DNA of 64,000 nt from Antiquaquibacter oligotrophicus (GTDB taxonomy: Bacteria > Actinomycetota > Actinomycetes > Actinomycetales > Microbacteriaceae): positions 1,426,001 to 1,490,000 of the forward strand of contig NZ_CP085036.1 of the NCBI RefSeq assembly GCF_020535405.1. The letters run 5' to 3'. The notes beneath the pieces were generated by a model that worked only from the letters and a program-made list of their open reading frames with translations, had not been told where the DNA came from and made no database searches. The translations under genes were made by a program, and so were the position numbers. Shown in pieces: positions 43,201-54,184 of this stretch (positions are counted from its first letter, which is position 1; each line of letters begins with the position of its first letter).

Positions 43201-45247
43201 GTTCGTGCGTACCGCGCAGAATGTCGAGGTTGGTTGGCTCTACGAGTCGACGTGGGCCATCGAGTTCAAGTCCGATACTGCGCGCACGGGTTACAGCCGA
43301 CTGTTCGACGCACGACCCCCGGGAGGCGGCGGTGACGCCGATGGCCTCGTCATCGACATCGCGGCGAACAATACGTTGCGCATCATCACGGCCGGTCAGA
43401 ACTCCGGCACCGACATCCAGCTCCCCGCGAACACGTGGCACAACCTCGTTGTGAGCTACGCGGAGAACGGTGTGGTGACGGTGTACCTCAACGGTCAACT
43501 GCGGGCGACACTGTCGTTCTCGGATTCCGGCATCAACGGATGTGGCGAGACCAGGGTCCGTGTCGGCGCCAATAACGCCGGGGGCGAAAGACTGCTCGGC
43601 TGGGTGGACCGCGTTGCGGTGTTCCCGTACGCGCTGACCCCGGCCGAAATCGCCGACTGGCAGACGGTTGCGGGACTCGTGTCGGATGAACCGCCGACCT
43701 GTCCCGCCCTTGAGGGCGACTCCGCGCTCTTCGCGTGGGACCTCGGCACGAACCCCATCGCAGATGCGTCTGGCAACGGCCTCGTACCGACCCTGTCGGG
43801 ACCGGGGGGAACGACTCCTGGAGTAAGCGGCGACGCTCAGCGCTTCGACGGCAACACGCAAGTGCGGATGCCAACGACAGTGCAGTGGGGTACCGGCGAC
43901 GAGTTCTCGGTCGCGGCCGAGGTCTACATCGAGCCGGGTCAGTCGTCGTACCGTCGCATCCTCCAGGTGCGGCCGACAACGGAATCCGACTCGCTCGGTC
44001 TCGTGGTCGACCTGAACCCGTCGGGCAACCTGCGAGTTCTGGGCGCCGGAGCCGGACACACAACCTCTGCGACCATGCCGTCAGGCGAATGGTTCGATTT
44101 GGTTGTTGTCTTCGGCGCGGGCGGCACCGTATCGGTGAGTGTCAACGGCGCCGTGGTTTCGACGCTCTCCGTGCCCGCAGCGCTCGACTTCTGCGACCCG
44201 CAGACGATCATCGTCGGCGCGAACCTCGGTGGTGGTGAGCGTCTTGTCGGCGCCATCGATCGCATCGCGGTCTTCCCCTTCTCTCTCACACCGGAGGAGG
44301 TCACGAGCTGGCAGGACCTCGTGTTCGAGCCGGTGGAGCCGGGAGTTGAGGTCGATCGGGTTGCCGGTGCCGACCGCTACGAGGTCGCCGTGAACATCTC
44401 GCAGGGCGCCTACCCCGAGACCGCTCCTGTGGTGTACGTCGCCAGCGGACTCAACTACCCGGATGCTCTATCGGCCGGTCCGGCCGCAGCCCACGAGGGC
44501 GGCCCGCTGCTGCTCGTGCGTCAGGATGAGGTCCCCGGCGTGATCGCCAGCGAGATCGCACGACTGGATCCGGCGAAGATCGTGATCGTCGGTGGAACCG
44601 CATCGGTGTCGGAGGGTGTGTTCAACTCCCTCTCGGCGATGGCGGACGAAACGGTTCGAATCGCGGGTGCGAACCGGTACGAGGCATCCCGTAATGTCGC
44701 CGAATATGCGTTCGGAGATGCGGACGTGCCGCTCGTCTACGTCGCGACCGGCGAGAAGTTCCCGGACGCGTTGGCCGCAGGCGGTGCCGCTGGATCGAAG
44801 GATGCCCCAGTTGTGCTCGTGCGCGGATCGGATACACAACTCGATGGCGCTACCGAGGCACTGCTCGAGTCGTTCGGAACAACCGACACGCGAGTGCTGG
44901 GTGGTGAGGCGTCGGTGACGCCCGCGCTGTTCGCCGACATCAACTCGATGACGACAGCCGTGCGGTTGGGTGGACCCGACCGGTACGAGGCGGCACGGGC
45001 GATCAACGCCGACGCGTTCGACAGCGCCGACCGCGCCTTCATCGCGACGGGGCTGAACTTCCCCGACGCGCTGGCGGGCTCGGCGTGGGCGGCTGCGGCC
45101 GGAGCGCCGATGTACGTTGTGCCCGGCACGTGCATCACGCAGGGCATCCTCTCGGATCTCGACTCGCTCGGGGTCTCGCAGGTCACCCTGCTCGGAGGGG
45201 AGGCATCTCTGAGCCCGAACGTGTTCGCGCTCACGCCCTGCCCGTAG
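40226..45247 (+). CDS. Secreted GH95 alpha-L-fucosidase with LamG modules and CWB2 anchor
   Basis: 1,673 residues. A signal peptide (1 to about 31, ending ISATAAPAA) is followed by a GH95 catalytic region (about 45-805) that begins PIGNGALGATVFGTV. The GH95 catalytic set is in place: N423 and N425 in NINLQMNYWPAE, E553 in SFSPEQGPF and D713 in FQIDGNFGATSGI. Then come a CARDB/NEW3-like beta-sandwich (about 835-940), two LamG/concanavalin-like modules (about 942-1150 and 1160-1365) starting with AWDLG, and three CWB2 cell-wall-binding repeats (about 1375-1673). GH95 enzymes remove alpha-1,2-linked L-fucose, or rarely L-galactose, by inversion. The surface enzyme would feed the import and catabolic genes that follow. 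A cgtggaggtccc ribosome-binding site precedes the ATG. Confidence 0.92.
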   Translation: MTSPRSLARLAVALTVSAALVSTGAISATAAPAAVALDAAAIPEIGGDTSTIWFDEPLNTSAGDLQREWEDRALPIGNGALGATVFGTVATEQIQFNEKTLWTGGPGAQGGYNYGINGNKEQAIADLQEQIWQTGAVTPSAAAAALGAPKQNFGSYQTFGDLMLETGASGTPTDYRRVLDLDTAKVTTSYTLGGVHYVREYFVSAADNTLVVRLTADQAGAIDVTARVQVPGGRSNVVQTSSNGRMTTSGTLSNNGLRWETQVQVLNEGGSRSDISNGRVQVQDADSVVFVLGAATDYAGDFANDYRSGVNPATIVTPTVTDAAAKSFDELYENHLADYSALFDRVDLDLDATLPSVPTDVLLDGYKARSLSAAEERGLEQLYFEYGRYLLISSSRGGSLPANLQGVWNRSNNPPWDADYHVNINLQMNYWPAESTNLSETTEPLFDYVDSMVPAGELAATEIFGNDGWVVGNETNPYGFNGLHNYAESFWMPDAAAWLALHYWEHYLFTGDEEFLRERAYPMFQSIAEFWFDELVERPGTDELVVSPSFSPEQGPFTAGTAMSQQIVTQLFQMTKEASTILGDEDQAFVAQVDSVLANLEPGLNVGSWGQIMEWTPEQPLDNPNNTHRHVSQLFALFPADDISATSSPELAAAAETSLNARGDGGTGWSKAWKINFWARLLDGDRSHKLLEELLRGSTLDNLWDDHPPFQIDGNFGATSGIAEMLLQSQDGIVDVLPALPTAWPNGSYTGLKARGNVEVSATWEAGSAQSIQVTPAESGELRVRSASLAPGLFGLVDGDGTPVEFEIDADGAVVFDAIGGETYTAAADVFLEVSAPAQAATGDDIEVDVTVRAIGAPVEGASVSIAVPTLQVDGLDNWSASPATFAVPALAVGQSHTETIAVHVGPGGESRQSEISATLTSGETVLSKSTIVNVRPPSLCTPASGTAPLLAWDLGNTTDNDSGWPYEVTGTGGSVAADGPSGSSQRLENTAFVRTAQNVEVGWLYESTWAIEFKSDTARTGYSRLFDARPPGGGGDADGLVIDIAANNTLRIITAGQNSGTDIQLPANTWHNLVVSYAENGVVTVYLNGQLRATLSFSDSGINGCGETRVRVGANNAGGERLLGWVDRVAVFPYALTPAEIADWQTVAGLVSDEPPTCPALEGDSALFAWDLGTNPIADASGNGLVPTLSGPGGTTPGVSGDAQRFDGNTQVRMPTTVQWGTGDEFSVAAEVYIEPGQSSYRRILQVRPTTESDSLGLVVDLNPSGNLRVLGAGAGHTTSATMPSGEWFDLVVVFGAGGTVSVSVNGAVVSTLSVPAALDFCDPQTIIVGANLGGGERLVGAIDRIAVFPFSLTPEEVTSWQDLVFEPVEPGVEVDRVAGADRYEVAVNISQGAYPETAPVVYVASGLNYPDALSAGPAAAHEGGPLLLVRQDEVPGVIASEIARLDPAKIVIVGGTASVSEGVFNSLSAMADETVRIAGANRYEASRNVAEYAFGDADVPLVYVATGEKFPDALAAGGAAGSKDAPVVLVRGSDTQLDGATEALLESFGTTDTRVLGGEASVTPALFADINSMTTAVRLGGPDRYEAARAINADAFDSADRAFIATGLNFPDALAGSAWAAAAGAPMYVVPGTCITQGILSDLDSLGVSQVTLLGGEASLSPNVFALTPCP

Positions 45248-45265
45248 GAGCACATCGCACCATCA

Positions 45266-45306
45266 GGCCGCCGCGGCCGTCGCACACCACGACGACCGCG
45301 GCGGTC
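45266..45306 (+). terminator. Hairpin after the GH95 gene
   Basis: ggccgccgcggccgtcg and cgacgaccgcggcggtc form a stem of about 15 bp with few mismatches, starting 18 bases after the stop. There is no T-run. Confidence 0.6.
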
Positions 45307-45355
45307 GCCGGTGTTCGCGCCACCGCAACAACCGAGATTGACACAGGATAGGTAG

Positions 45356-46594
45356 ATGGTCACCAGACAGTTCCCCCAGCCGAAGGCGCTTTTGGAACTC
45401 ATGCAGTTCAAGAAACCGACGCTCGACGCCCGGAAGCGCAGGCTCGACGCGGCGCTGACCATCTACGACCTTCGGGCTATCGCCGCCCGTCGAACCCCGC
45501 GCGCGGCGTTCGACTACACCGATGGCGCCGCGGAGGGGGAACTCTCGCTGGCGCGGGCGCGCCAGGCGTTCGAGGACATCGAGTTTCACCCGGACATCCT
45601 TCGCGACGTGAGCGAACTCGACACCACGACCACCGTGCTGGGCGGCACGTCGACGCTGCCGTTCGGTATCGCGCCGACCGGATTCACACGACTCATGCAG
45701 ACGGAGGGGGAGATCGCCGGCGCAGGCGCGGCGGCAGCGGCGGGCATCCCCTTCACACTCTCCACGCTCGGCACGACATCGATCGAGGCCGTCAGGGCGG
45801 CCAATCCGCACGGGCGCAACTGGTTTCAGCTCTACGTCATGCGCCAGCGGGAAATCTCGTACGGTCTCGTCGAGCGCGCGGCCGCCGCGGGCTTCGACAC
45901 CCTCATGTTCACGGTCGACACCCCCGTTGCCGGGGCTCGACTGCGAGACAAACGCAACGGATTCTCGATCCCCCCGGCCTTGACGATGGGCACGATCGTC
46001 AATGCGATCCCCCGCCCCTGGTGGTGGTTCGACTTCCTCACCACCCCGCCACTCGAGTTCGCCTCGCTCTCCTCGACGGGGGGAACCGTCGGGGAACTAC
46101 TCGACTCCGCGATGGACCCGTCGATCAACTTCACCGACCTCGAGATCATCCGCGACATGTGGCCGGGCAAGATTGTGGTCAAGGGAGTACAGAACGTCGC
46201 CGATTCCGTCGAGCTCGCTCGCCGCGGTGTGGACGGCATCCTCCTGTCCAACCACGGCGGTCGACAGCTGGACAGGGCTCCGATTCCGTTCCACCTGCTG
46301 CCCGAGGTAGTTCGCGAGGTCGGGAGCGACGTCGAGGTCATGGTGGACACGGGCATCATGAACGGCGCGGATGTTGTGGCATCCATCGCGCTCGGCGCGA
46401 AATTCACCCTTATCGGGCGCGCTTACCTCTACGGGCTCATGGCCGGTGGACGACCGGGGGTGGATCGTGCCATCCAGATCCTCGCCGTCGAGGTCGCGCG
46501 CACGATGAAGCTCCTCGGTGTTCGCTCCGTCGAAGAGCTCGAGCCTCGTCACGTCACCCAGCTGCAGAGATTGATCCCCCGCGAGGCGCGCTGA
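45356..46594 (+). CDS. lldD: FMN-dependent alpha-hydroxy-acid dehydrogenase/oxidase (L-lactate type)
   Basis: 412 residues, the size of LldD and mandelate dehydrogenase. FMN-binding TIM-barrel motifs are [28 protein letters not shown] and WFQLYV, and the catalytic His is in [16 protein letters not shown] with [20 protein letters not shown] after it. These enzymes oxidise L-lactate (or another L-2-hydroxy acid) to the keto acid. The fucose route encoded nearby releases one L-lactate per fucose, so lactate oxidation is the fitting role. The ATG has a weak aggataggtag site. It lies 33 bases before the GntR regulator gene. Confidence 0.88.
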   Translation: MVTRQFPQPKALLELMQFKKPTLDARKRRLDAALTIYDLRAIAARRTPRAAFDYTDGAAEGELSLARARQAFEDIEFHPDILRDVSELDTTTTVLGGTSTLPFGIAPTGFTRLMQTEGEIAGAGAAAAAGIPFTLSTLGTTSIEAVRAANPHGRNWFQLYVMRQREISYGLVERAAAAGFDTLMFTVDTPVAGARLRDKRNGFSIPPALTMGTIVNAIPRPWWWFDFLTTPPLEFASLSSTGGTVGELLDSAMDPSINFTDLEIIRDMWPGKIVVKGVQNVADSVELARRGVDGILLSNHGGRQLDRAPIPFHLLPEVVREVGSDVEVMVDTGIMNGADVVASIALGAKFTLIGRAYLYGLMAGGRPGVDRAIQILAVEVARTMKLLGVRSVEELEPRHVTQLQRLIPREAR

Positions 46595-46602
46595 ACCGCG
46601 TG

Positions 46603-46621
46603 TTAGCGCTAAAGATATGAT
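46603..46621 (+). promoter_or_regulatory. Operator and leaderless -10 before the GntR gene
   Basis: The perfect 10-bp palindrome TTAGCGCTAA (46603-46612) is followed by TATGAT (46616-46621), which ends 6 nt before the ATG at 46628. This is compatible with autoregulation of a leaderless message. Confidence 0.6.
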
Positions 46622-46627
46622 GTTCTT

Positions 46628-47326
46628 ATGGCGGTTACCGACGAGGCGATCCTCAAGATCAAGGGGATGATCATCCGCGGCGAGCTCGGTCCGGGCGACC
46701 GTCTCCCGCCAGAGAAGGAGCTCAGCGAGCACCTCGGCCTCTCCCGAAGTTCGCTGCGCGAAGCCGTCAAAGCACTCGAGGTCATCAAGGTGCTGGACGT
46801 GCGGCGTGGCGACGGTACCTACGTTACGAGCCTCGACCCGCGCCTCCTCCTCGAAGCGATCTCGTTCGTTGTGGATCTCCACGATGACAACTCGATCCTT
46901 GAACTTTTTGCCGTGCGTCGAATCCTCGAGCCTGCCGCTGCGGCGCTCGCCGCGACCCGAATGTCTCCGGAGGCCGTCGAGGGTCTGCGTGAACAGATCG
47001 GATCCGTGGACAGTCACACCGACGTCGAGGGGCTTGTCGCCCACGACATCGAGTTTCACGCCGCCATCGCGGCACTCTCCGGCAACGGCTATCTCGCCAC
47101 CCTCATCGAATCGCTTTCCGGTGGAACCATTCGGGCTCGAGTGTGGCGAGGCCTCACCCAGGAAAACGCCATCGAGAGAACCCTCGCCGAGCACCGTTCG
47201 ATCGTCGAGGCGCTGGCGATCGGGGATGCCCGACTCGCGGAGTCGCTCAGCATCGTGCACGTCTCCGGTGTGGAGAACTGGCTTCGCGCATGGAGCGACG
47301 AAAAGGCGGACATCCCCTCCGTGTAG
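46628..47326 (+). CDS. GntR-family (FadR subfamily) regulator, LldR-like
   Basis: 232 residues. The winged helix is typical: IIRGELGPGDRLPPEKELSE and LGLSRSSLREAVKALEV with the wing VRRGDGTYVT. The C-terminal FCD domain has the metal-binding helices (ELFAVRRILEP, DIEFHAAIAALSGN, EHRSIVEAL). Regulators of this subfamily often respond to lactate or other hydroxy and sugar acids. It lies directly after the lactate dehydrogenase gene, so an LldR role is the simple reading; an alternative ligand is a fuconate pathway acid. The 3' end overlaps a bidirectional terminator. Confidence 0.85.
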   Translation: MAVTDEAILKIKGMIIRGELGPGDRLPPEKELSEHLGLSRSSLREAVKALEVIKVLDVRRGDGTYVTSLDPRLLLEAISFVVDLHDDNSILELFAVRRILEPAAAALAATRMSPEAVEGLREQIGSVDSHTDVEGLVAHDIEFHAAIAALSGNGYLATLIESLSGGTIRARVWRGLTQENAIERTLAEHRSIVEALAIGDARLAESLSIVHVSGVENWLRAWSDEKADIPSV

Positions 47327-47340
47327 AGGGAATGTCCGCC
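47305..47340. terminator. Bidirectional terminator between the GntR gene and the fucose operon
   Basis: ggcggacatcccct (47305-47318) pairs with agggaatgtccgcc (47327-47340) with one mismatch; the loop contains the GntR stop. It serves both converging transcripts. Confidence 0.8.
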
Positions 47341-47360
47341 CTGTGTCGAGCTGACGAGCC

Positions 47361-48341
47361 TTACTCGTAGAGCACGGCCGCGATGGTCGGGTCGTCGATG
47401 TTGGTCGAGTCGTACCAGTAGAAGCCCGTGTCGATCGTCGCGGGCAGCGTCTCGCCGTTGATCGCCTCGACGGCCGCCTTCACGGTCTCGTACCCGATGC
47501 CGACGGGGTTCTGCGTGATCGCACCGAGCATGAGGCCGTCACGAATCGCGTCGAGCTGCGCCTTGCCGGAGTCGAAGCCGACGACCGCGAGAGCATCGGG
47601 CGAAAGACCCAGCTCCTTGACGGCCTGGACAACACCGATCGCCGAACCCTCGTTGGTGCCGTAGATGCCCTTGAGGTCGGGGTTGGCCGAGATGATCGCC
47701 TTGGCGAGGTCGGCCGACTTCGCCTGGTCGCCACCGCCGTACTGCACGTCGACGATCTCGACGTTCGGGGCGTTCTCCTCGATGTACTCGACGAAGCCGT
47801 CGCGACGCTGCTGACCGGTGAGCGAGGTCTGGTCGTGTGCGACGACGGCGATCTTGCCCTCCTCGCCGATGGCCTCGACCATGTGCTTGGCGGCCTCAGC
47901 GGCAGCGGCAAGGTTGTCGGTCGATGCAGTGGTCACCGGGATGTCACTGTCGACACCCGAGTCGAAGGCGACGACCGGGATGCCGGAATCGGAGGCCTGC
48001 TGCAGGAGGGGACCTGCGGCCTGGCTGTCGAGAGCCGCGAAGCCGATGGCGGCGGGGTTCTTGTCGAGCGCCGTCTGCAGCATCTGGATCTGCTGGTCGA
48101 CGTCGGCCTCGGTGTCGGGGCCCTCGAAGGTGATCTCAACATCGAACTCCTCCGCAGCCTGCTCGGCCCCGGCGCGTACGGCCTGCCAGAACTGGTGCTG
48201 GAAGCCCTTCGAGATGATGGCGATGTACGGCTTCTCGCCGTCGCCGCCACCGGCTTCGGGGGTCGCGCCTCCAGCGCAACCCGTGATCAATGCAGCGGTC
48301 GCGGCCATTGCGATCGCCGCGCCAAACAGTCGTTTCTTCAT
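47361..48341 (-). CDS. Sugar ABC transporter substrate-binding lipoprotein
   Basis: 326 residues with a lipoprotein signal (MKKRLFGAAIAMAATAALIT, then GC as the lipobox end, Cys 22) and a type 1 periplasmic-binding fold of the ribose/galactose group (PYIAIISKGFQHQFWQAVRAG, QIQMLQTALDKNPAAIGFAA, GIYGTNEGSAIGVVQAVKE). It would capture the sugar outside the membrane for the permease and ATPase encoded upstream in the operon. L-Fucose as ligand is inferred from the linked catabolic genes. It is the last gene, separated from the permease by 88 bases, and has its own cagggag ribosome-binding site. Confidence 0.88.
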   Translation of the reverse strand: MKKRLFGAAIAMAATAALITGCAGGATPEAGGGDGEKPYIAIISKGFQHQFWQAVRAGAEQAAEEFDVEITFEGPDTEADVDQQIQMLQTALDKNPAAIGFAALDSQAAGPLLQQASDSGIPVVAFDSGVDSDIPVTTASTDNLAAAAEAAKHMVEAIGEEGKIAVVAHDQTSLTGQQRRDGFVEYIEENAPNVEIVDVQYGGGDQAKSADLAKAIISANPDLKGIYGTNEGSAIGVVQAVKELGLSPDALAVVGFDSGKAQLDAIRDGLMLGAITQNPVGIGYETVKAAVEAINGETLPATIDTGFYWYDSTNIDDPTIAAVLYE

Positions 48342-48429
48342 TGATAACTCCCTGTGATTGGTGTGGTGCTTTTCTGGGGGTACGGGGCCGACGGGCGGCC
48401 CGCACGTCTGGGGTACCGCGCTGGTTCGC

Positions 48430-49412
48430 CTAGGCGGACCTCCTGCGCAGCATGTCGAGGTAGACGGCGATGAGGATGACGCAGCCCACCGCGACGGACT
48501 GCCATTCCTGCGGCACCGAGATGATGCGAAGGCCGTTGGTGAGCACGGCCATAATGAGGGCACCGATGACGGTTCCGACGATGGAACCCTTGCCGCCCTG
48601 CAGCGAAGTACCGCCGATGACGACGGCCGCGATGGCCTCGAGCTCGAGTCCCATGCCGCCCGTGGGCTGTGCGGAGCTCAGCCGCGATGCCGACAGGACG
48701 CCAGCGAGCCCGACGAAGAGTCCCGACAACGTGTAGATGATGATCTTCCACTTGCGAACGTTGACGCCGGACAACTCGGTTGCGGCCTCGTTGCTCCCGA
48801 TGGAGAACGCGTACCGGCCGACGATCGTCTTCGACAGAATGATCGCCGAGACGATGATCACCGCGATAAACACCGCGACACCGAGCGGGAACCGTGTTCC
48901 GGGCAGGATCGAGAGGTTCATGATCGACTGGAAGTCGGGGTGGTTCGGAAAGTAGATGGGCTTCGTGCCGGAGATGACGAGCGAGAGACCCGAAGCGATC
49001 AGCATCATGCCGAGGGTCGCGATAAACGGTGGGATGCCGAGGATCGACACATTGAATCCGTTGATGAACCCGATGATGCCGCCGAAGATGACGGCTCCGA
49101 GAACACCCGCCCACAACGGCCAACCCCAGTAGGTGAGGAAGACGCCCGTCATAACGCCGCACAGAATCATCCCGGTGCCGATCGAGAGGTCGATGCCACC
49201 CGTGATGATCACAAACGTCGTGCCGAGAGCGAGGATGCCCGTCACTGTCGCCGCGGTGAGCACACTCACGATGTTGTTGGCGGTGAAGAAGTGCGGGCTC
49301 AGGATCGAGAAGACGATCACGATCGCGATGAGACTCGCGAAGGCGAGCAGCTGTTGGAGCGAGTTACGAGCCAGCGAGAACAGACTCGAGGTGCGGGCGG
49401 GGGCGGGCGTGC

Positions 49413-49416
<4 letters not shown>
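48430..49416 (-). CDS. Sugar ABC transporter permease (RbsC type)
   Basis: 328 residues with 8-10 hydrophobic helices. The BPD_transp_2 family signatures are GTTFVIITGGIDLSIGTGM, GIPPFIATLGMMLIASGLSL, GSNEAATELSGVNVRKWK and EAIAAVVIGGTSLQGGKGSI with its EAA-like loop. The ATG at 49416 overlaps the ATPase stop by 4 bases; the longer open frame upstream lies inside the ATPase gene. It forms the membrane channel of the importer. Confidence 0.92.
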
Positions 49417-50947
<1,531 letters not shown>

Positions 50948-50951
<4 letters not shown>

Positions 50952-51802
50952 CGTGCGACCTCCAAGGTGCCGTAGACGTTCGCCGCGGTTCCGCCGAGCA
51001 CGGCCGCGCGCTCCGAGTCCGACAGGGTGACCACAAGGGTGAGGATCGGCTCGATGATCTCGGCATAGGTGCGGCCACTCACGGGCCAATCGCTCCCCCA
51101 CATCAGTCGCGACGGGCCGAAGAGCTCGAGCGCGTCGTTCCACAGGGGTAGGAGGGTGGCCGCGCTGTAGCCAGCGGCGACCGCCGATCTCAGGCCCGAG
51201 AACTTCGCCACGGTGTTGGGGCGAGCGGCGACGGCGGCGAGGCTCCGACGCCACGACTGCCGCGCGGCCCAATCCGTTGGCGGTTTCGCGAGATGGTCGA
51301 TAACGACGGTGAGGTCGTCGATGTCGCTCGCGAGTTCCGCAGCGGCGTCGAGGTGATGGGGCCAGGCATCCGGCACATCGAAGGTGAGGCCGCGGGCGGC
51401 GACCGAGCGAAGGCTCGCCCGCACGGCGGGGAGTCGAAGGAAATCGGCTCGGGGGTCGTCGTGGACGAGGTGACGGATGCCCCGCAGCACGTGCGCGTCG
51501 GCGAGGGCATCCAGTTGCCCCACCGCGACGGACTCGTCGTCGAGCTGAACCCACCCGACAACACCCGCGACCCAGTCGTGTGCGGCGGCCACCTCGAGGA
51601 GATATGCGGTGTCCGCCGGGGAGTCGGCGGCTTGTACGAGGATCACCCCGTCGATGTGCTGATCGACTAGCGCGCCTTCGATCCGCTCGGGCGGGAAGCT
51701 CGAGTAAAGGTCGCCCGACTCTGGACGAAGCCACGTGTACACCTCGGGATCGAGATCCCAGAGGTGCAGGTGCGCGTCGATGCGCGGGGTGGTGAGGCTC
51801 AT
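50948..51802 (-). CDS. L-fuconolactonase (amidohydrolase family)
   Basis: 284 residues of the COG3618 type, predicted TIM-barrel lactonases. The metal-binding start is RIDAHLHLWDLDPEVYTWL, then LRGIRHLVHDDP, VIDHLAKPP and LMWGSDWPVSGRTYAEII. Relatives in fucose clusters hydrolyse L-fucono-1,5(1,4)-lactone to L-fuconate. The gene is flanked by the dehydrogenase that makes the lactone and the transporter, with 4-base overlaps on both sides, which supports the assignment. Confidence 0.88.
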
Positions 51803-52755
51803 GCTGCCACGAGCTCCTCAGATTTGAGGGCCGCCCACAGGTCATCGGGCACCGGTTCGTGGAGCCGCGCGACACTCTGGAGAAGCTGTTCGGGTGTGCT
51901 TCCGCCCACCACAACCGAGCGGACCGAGGCGGAGCGGAGCGGGAAGTGCAGGGCGGCGGTGGGAAGGCTCACGCCGAAGTCGCGGCACGTCGCGGCAATC
52001 CTCTGCACCCGGTCCAGTCGCTCGGGGGAGACCGGCTCATAGTCGAAAAAGGACTCCGTCGACGGGTTGTCGCGTGCGGTGAGCCCGCCGTTAAAGATGG
52101 CAGCCGCGACGATGCCGACCCCGTTCTGCTCGCACGCGGGGAGGAGGTCCTCCGCGGAGGCGTCGTCGGCGATCGTGTAACGTCCGGCGACCATGTGGAC
52201 GTCGGCAAGCCCCGTCTCGGTCGCGGCGATGAGCGATTCGGTGACCATCGACCCGAAGCCGACGGCATCCACCATTCCTTCGTCACGCAGCCGCGCCGCT
52301 GCCGGCAGAGCCTCGCGGATGCCCTGCCCGAGGTCGTGGCGCTCGGGATCGTGCACGTACAGAATGTCCACGCGATCCAGGCCGAGCCTCTCGAGGGACT
52401 CCTCGAGGCTCACGCGCACGCCGTCGGCCGTCAGATCCCACACTCGATGCACGTCGGCCGGCACGTGGAAGTCGTTGTCGAGGTCGAGTTCGCCGGAGAA
52501 ATGGGGTGAGGGCCGCAACAGCCGGCCCACCTTGGTCGACACGATGTACTCGTCTCGGGGGCGAGTGGCCAGGAAGGCGCCGAGACGGCGTTCCGACAGG
52601 CCGAGCCCGTAGTGCGGGGCGGTGTCGAAGTACCGGATGCCCGCATCCCACGCCGCGTCGAGGATCGCCCATGCTTCCTCGTCGCTCAGGGGGCGGCGCA
52701 GGTTCCCCAGGTTCGCTGCGCCGTAGCCGAGCGAATCGATCGAGACCTCAACCAT
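51799..52755 (-). CDS. Aldo/keto reductase, probable L-fucose dehydrogenase
   Basis: 318 residues with the AKR tetrad in place: [17 protein letters not shown] (D and Y), [10 protein letters not shown] (K) and [11 protein letters not shown] (H), and the cofactor-binding end [11 protein letters not shown]. It resembles D-threo-aldose 1-dehydrogenase, which oxidises L-fucose to L-fucono-lactone with NAD(P)+. Between fuconate dehydratase and fuconolactonase this activity is the one needed. The start overlaps the dehydratase stop by 8 bases. Confidence 0.88.
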   Translation of the reverse strand: MVEVSIDSLGYGAANLGNLRRPLSDEEAWAILDAAWDAGIRYFDTAPHYGLGLSERRLGAFLATRPRDEYIVSTKVGRLLRPSPHFSGELDLDNDFHVPADVHRVWDLTADGVRVSLEESLERLGLDRVDILYVHDPERHDLGQGIREALPAAARLRDEGMVDAVGFGSMVTESLIAATETGLADVHMVAGRYTIADDASAEDLLPACEQNGVGIVAAAIFNGGLTARDNPSTESFFDYEPVSPERLDRVQRIAATCRDFGVSLPTAALHFPLRSASVRSVVVGGSTPEQLLQSVARLHEPVPDDLWAALKSEELVAA

Positions 52756-54031
52756 GACTCAACGCAAACTCGAGACGGCTCGCGTCGAGCATCTCGGCTC
52801 CAGAGCCGGCGACCGTCGGCGCCCAGTAGCGGCCCGCCCGGACATCGACGGGTGTCACGAAGTGCTCGTGCAGGTGATCGACGAACTCGATCATGCGTCC
52901 CTCAGTCGAGCCGGACACGGCGACGAAGTCGAAGTAGGAGAGGTGCTGCACCATTTCGCACAGACCGACACCGCCAGCGTGGGGGCACACCGGAACACCG
53001 AATCGCGCCGCGAGAAGGAGGATGGCGATGTTTTCGTTGACACCTGCGACTCGGGTTGCGTCGATCTGTGCAACCTGAAGCGCCTGCGACTGCAGGAACT
53101 GCTTGAACATGACGCGATTGGCCATGTGTTCTCCGGTCGCGACACGAATCGGCGAGATCGCGCGTGAGATCGCGGCATGCGCCACAACGTCATCGGGATT
53201 GGTGGGTTCCTCGACCCAGGCCAGGTCGTAGGCCGCCAGCTGAGAGATCCATCCGATCGCCTCGCTGACCTCCCAGCGCTGGTTGGCATCCACGGCGATT
53301 CCTATGTCGGGGCCTACGGTCTCTCGCGCCAGTGCGAGTCGCCGAACATCGTCATCGAGACTAGCGCCGACCTTGAGCTTGATTTGCTGAAACCCGTCCG
53401 CGACGGCCTCACGCGCGAGACGCACGAGCTTGTCGTCGTCGTAACCGAGCCAACCGGGGGTTGTCGTGTAGGCGGGGTACCCCGTGCCGAGGAGCTCCGC
53501 CTGGCGTTCGGCGCGCCCTGCTTCGGCACGGCGAAGTATGTCGAGCGCGTCTTCGCGAGTGAGGGCATCCGTCAGATATCGGAAGTCGACGAGGTCGACG
53601 ATCTCTTCCGGTGACATTCCGGACAGGAGCTGCCACAGAGGTAGCCCCGCGCGCTTGGCTTTGAGATCCCACAGCGCGTTGATCACGGCTCCGATCGCCA
53701 TGTGCATGACGCCCTTTTCGGGTCCGAGCCATCGCAACTGCGAGTCGTAGACGAGCCAGCGCCAGGTCTCTCCCATGGAGCCGAGCAGGTCTTCGACGTT
53801 GCGCCCGAGCAGGTAGGGCTCGAGGGCGCGAATCGCTGCTTCCTGCACGTCGTTGCCGCGACCGATGGTGAAGACGAAGCCGTGACCGCTGAGGCCGTCG
53901 GGGGAGTCGGTGCGGATCCGCACGTACGCCGCTGAATAGTCTGGATCCGGGTTCATCGCGTCCGAGCCGTCCAGCATGGTCGAGGTGGGAAACCTGACAT
54001 CACTGGTATCGATCGCGATGATTGTGCTCAC
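52748..54031 (-). CDS. L-fuconate dehydratase (enolase superfamily)
   Basis: 427 residues from a GTG at 54031, which has aaaggaggc in front; the open frame continues upstream through the promoter and is not coding. It is a mandelate-racemase-type enolase: the base KLKVG near residue 220, metal ligands in [16 protein letters not shown] and ATGEHMANR, and the [19 protein letters not shown] segment typical of L-fuconate dehydratase. It dehydrates L-fuconate to 2-keto-3-deoxy-L-fuconate. It is the first gene of the six-gene minus-strand operon. Confidence 0.92.
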   Translation of the reverse strand: MSTIIAIDTSDVRFPTSTMLDGSDAMNPDPDYSAAYVRIRTDSPDGLSGHGFVFTIGRGNDVQEAAIRALEPYLLGRNVEDLLGSMGETWRWLVYDSQLRWLGPEKGVMHMAIGAVINALWDLKAKRAGLPLWQLLSGMSPEEIVDLVDFRYLTDALTREDALDILRRAEAGRAERQAELLGTGYPAYTTTPGWLGYDDDKLVRLAREAVADGFQQIKLKVGASLDDDVRRLALARETVGPDIGIAVDANQRWEVSEAIGWISQLAAYDLAWVEEPTNPDDVVAHAAISRAISPIRVATGEHMANRVMFKQFLQSQALQVAQIDATRVAGVNENIAILLLAARFGVPVCPHAGGVGLCEMVQHLSYFDFVAVSGSTEGRMIEFVDHLHEHFVTPVDVRAGRYWAPTVAGSGAEMLDASRLEFALSHG

Positions 54032-54055
54032 GGGTGCCTCCTTTGGCGCACGGTC

Positions 54056-54085
54056 AGCATAGACATCGGATGTATCGAGTGTCAA
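54056..54085 (-). promoter_or_regulatory. Promoter of the fucose catabolic operon with operator in the spacer
   Basis: On the minus strand the -35 is TTGACA (54080-54085) and the -10 is TATGCT (54056-54061), with an 18-bp spacer. The spacer contains the perfect palindrome ACATC-c-GATGT (54063-54073), so a regulator bound there would block RNA polymerase. Confidence 0.8.
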
Positions 54086-54126
54086 CGTCGCGATCGTTCT
54101 CGTATTTTGCCCAGATCGCTCGCGGT

Positions 54127-54150
54127 CATCCGCTATATAGTCGGATGTTA
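54127..54150 (+). promoter_or_regulatory. Promoter/operator before the FAH-family hydrolase gene
   Basis: catccg (54127-54132) and cggatg (54142-54147) form an inverted repeat around TATATAGT, which is a good -10 candidate (TATAGT, 54136-54141). The right arm is part of AGTCGGATGTTA (54139-54150), the element shared with the other fucose promoters. No convincing -35 is seen. Confidence 0.6.
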
Positions 54151-54184
54151 TCTCACGGCCGCCGTCACTCTCGAAGGAAACCAC

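Noticed and set aside
51799..51914. An N-terminal extension of the ABC ATPase frame up to 51914
   Set aside because: The extra 321 codons are antisense-type Arg-rich sequence overlapping the lactonase gene. The family start and a 4-base overlap place the true start at 50951.
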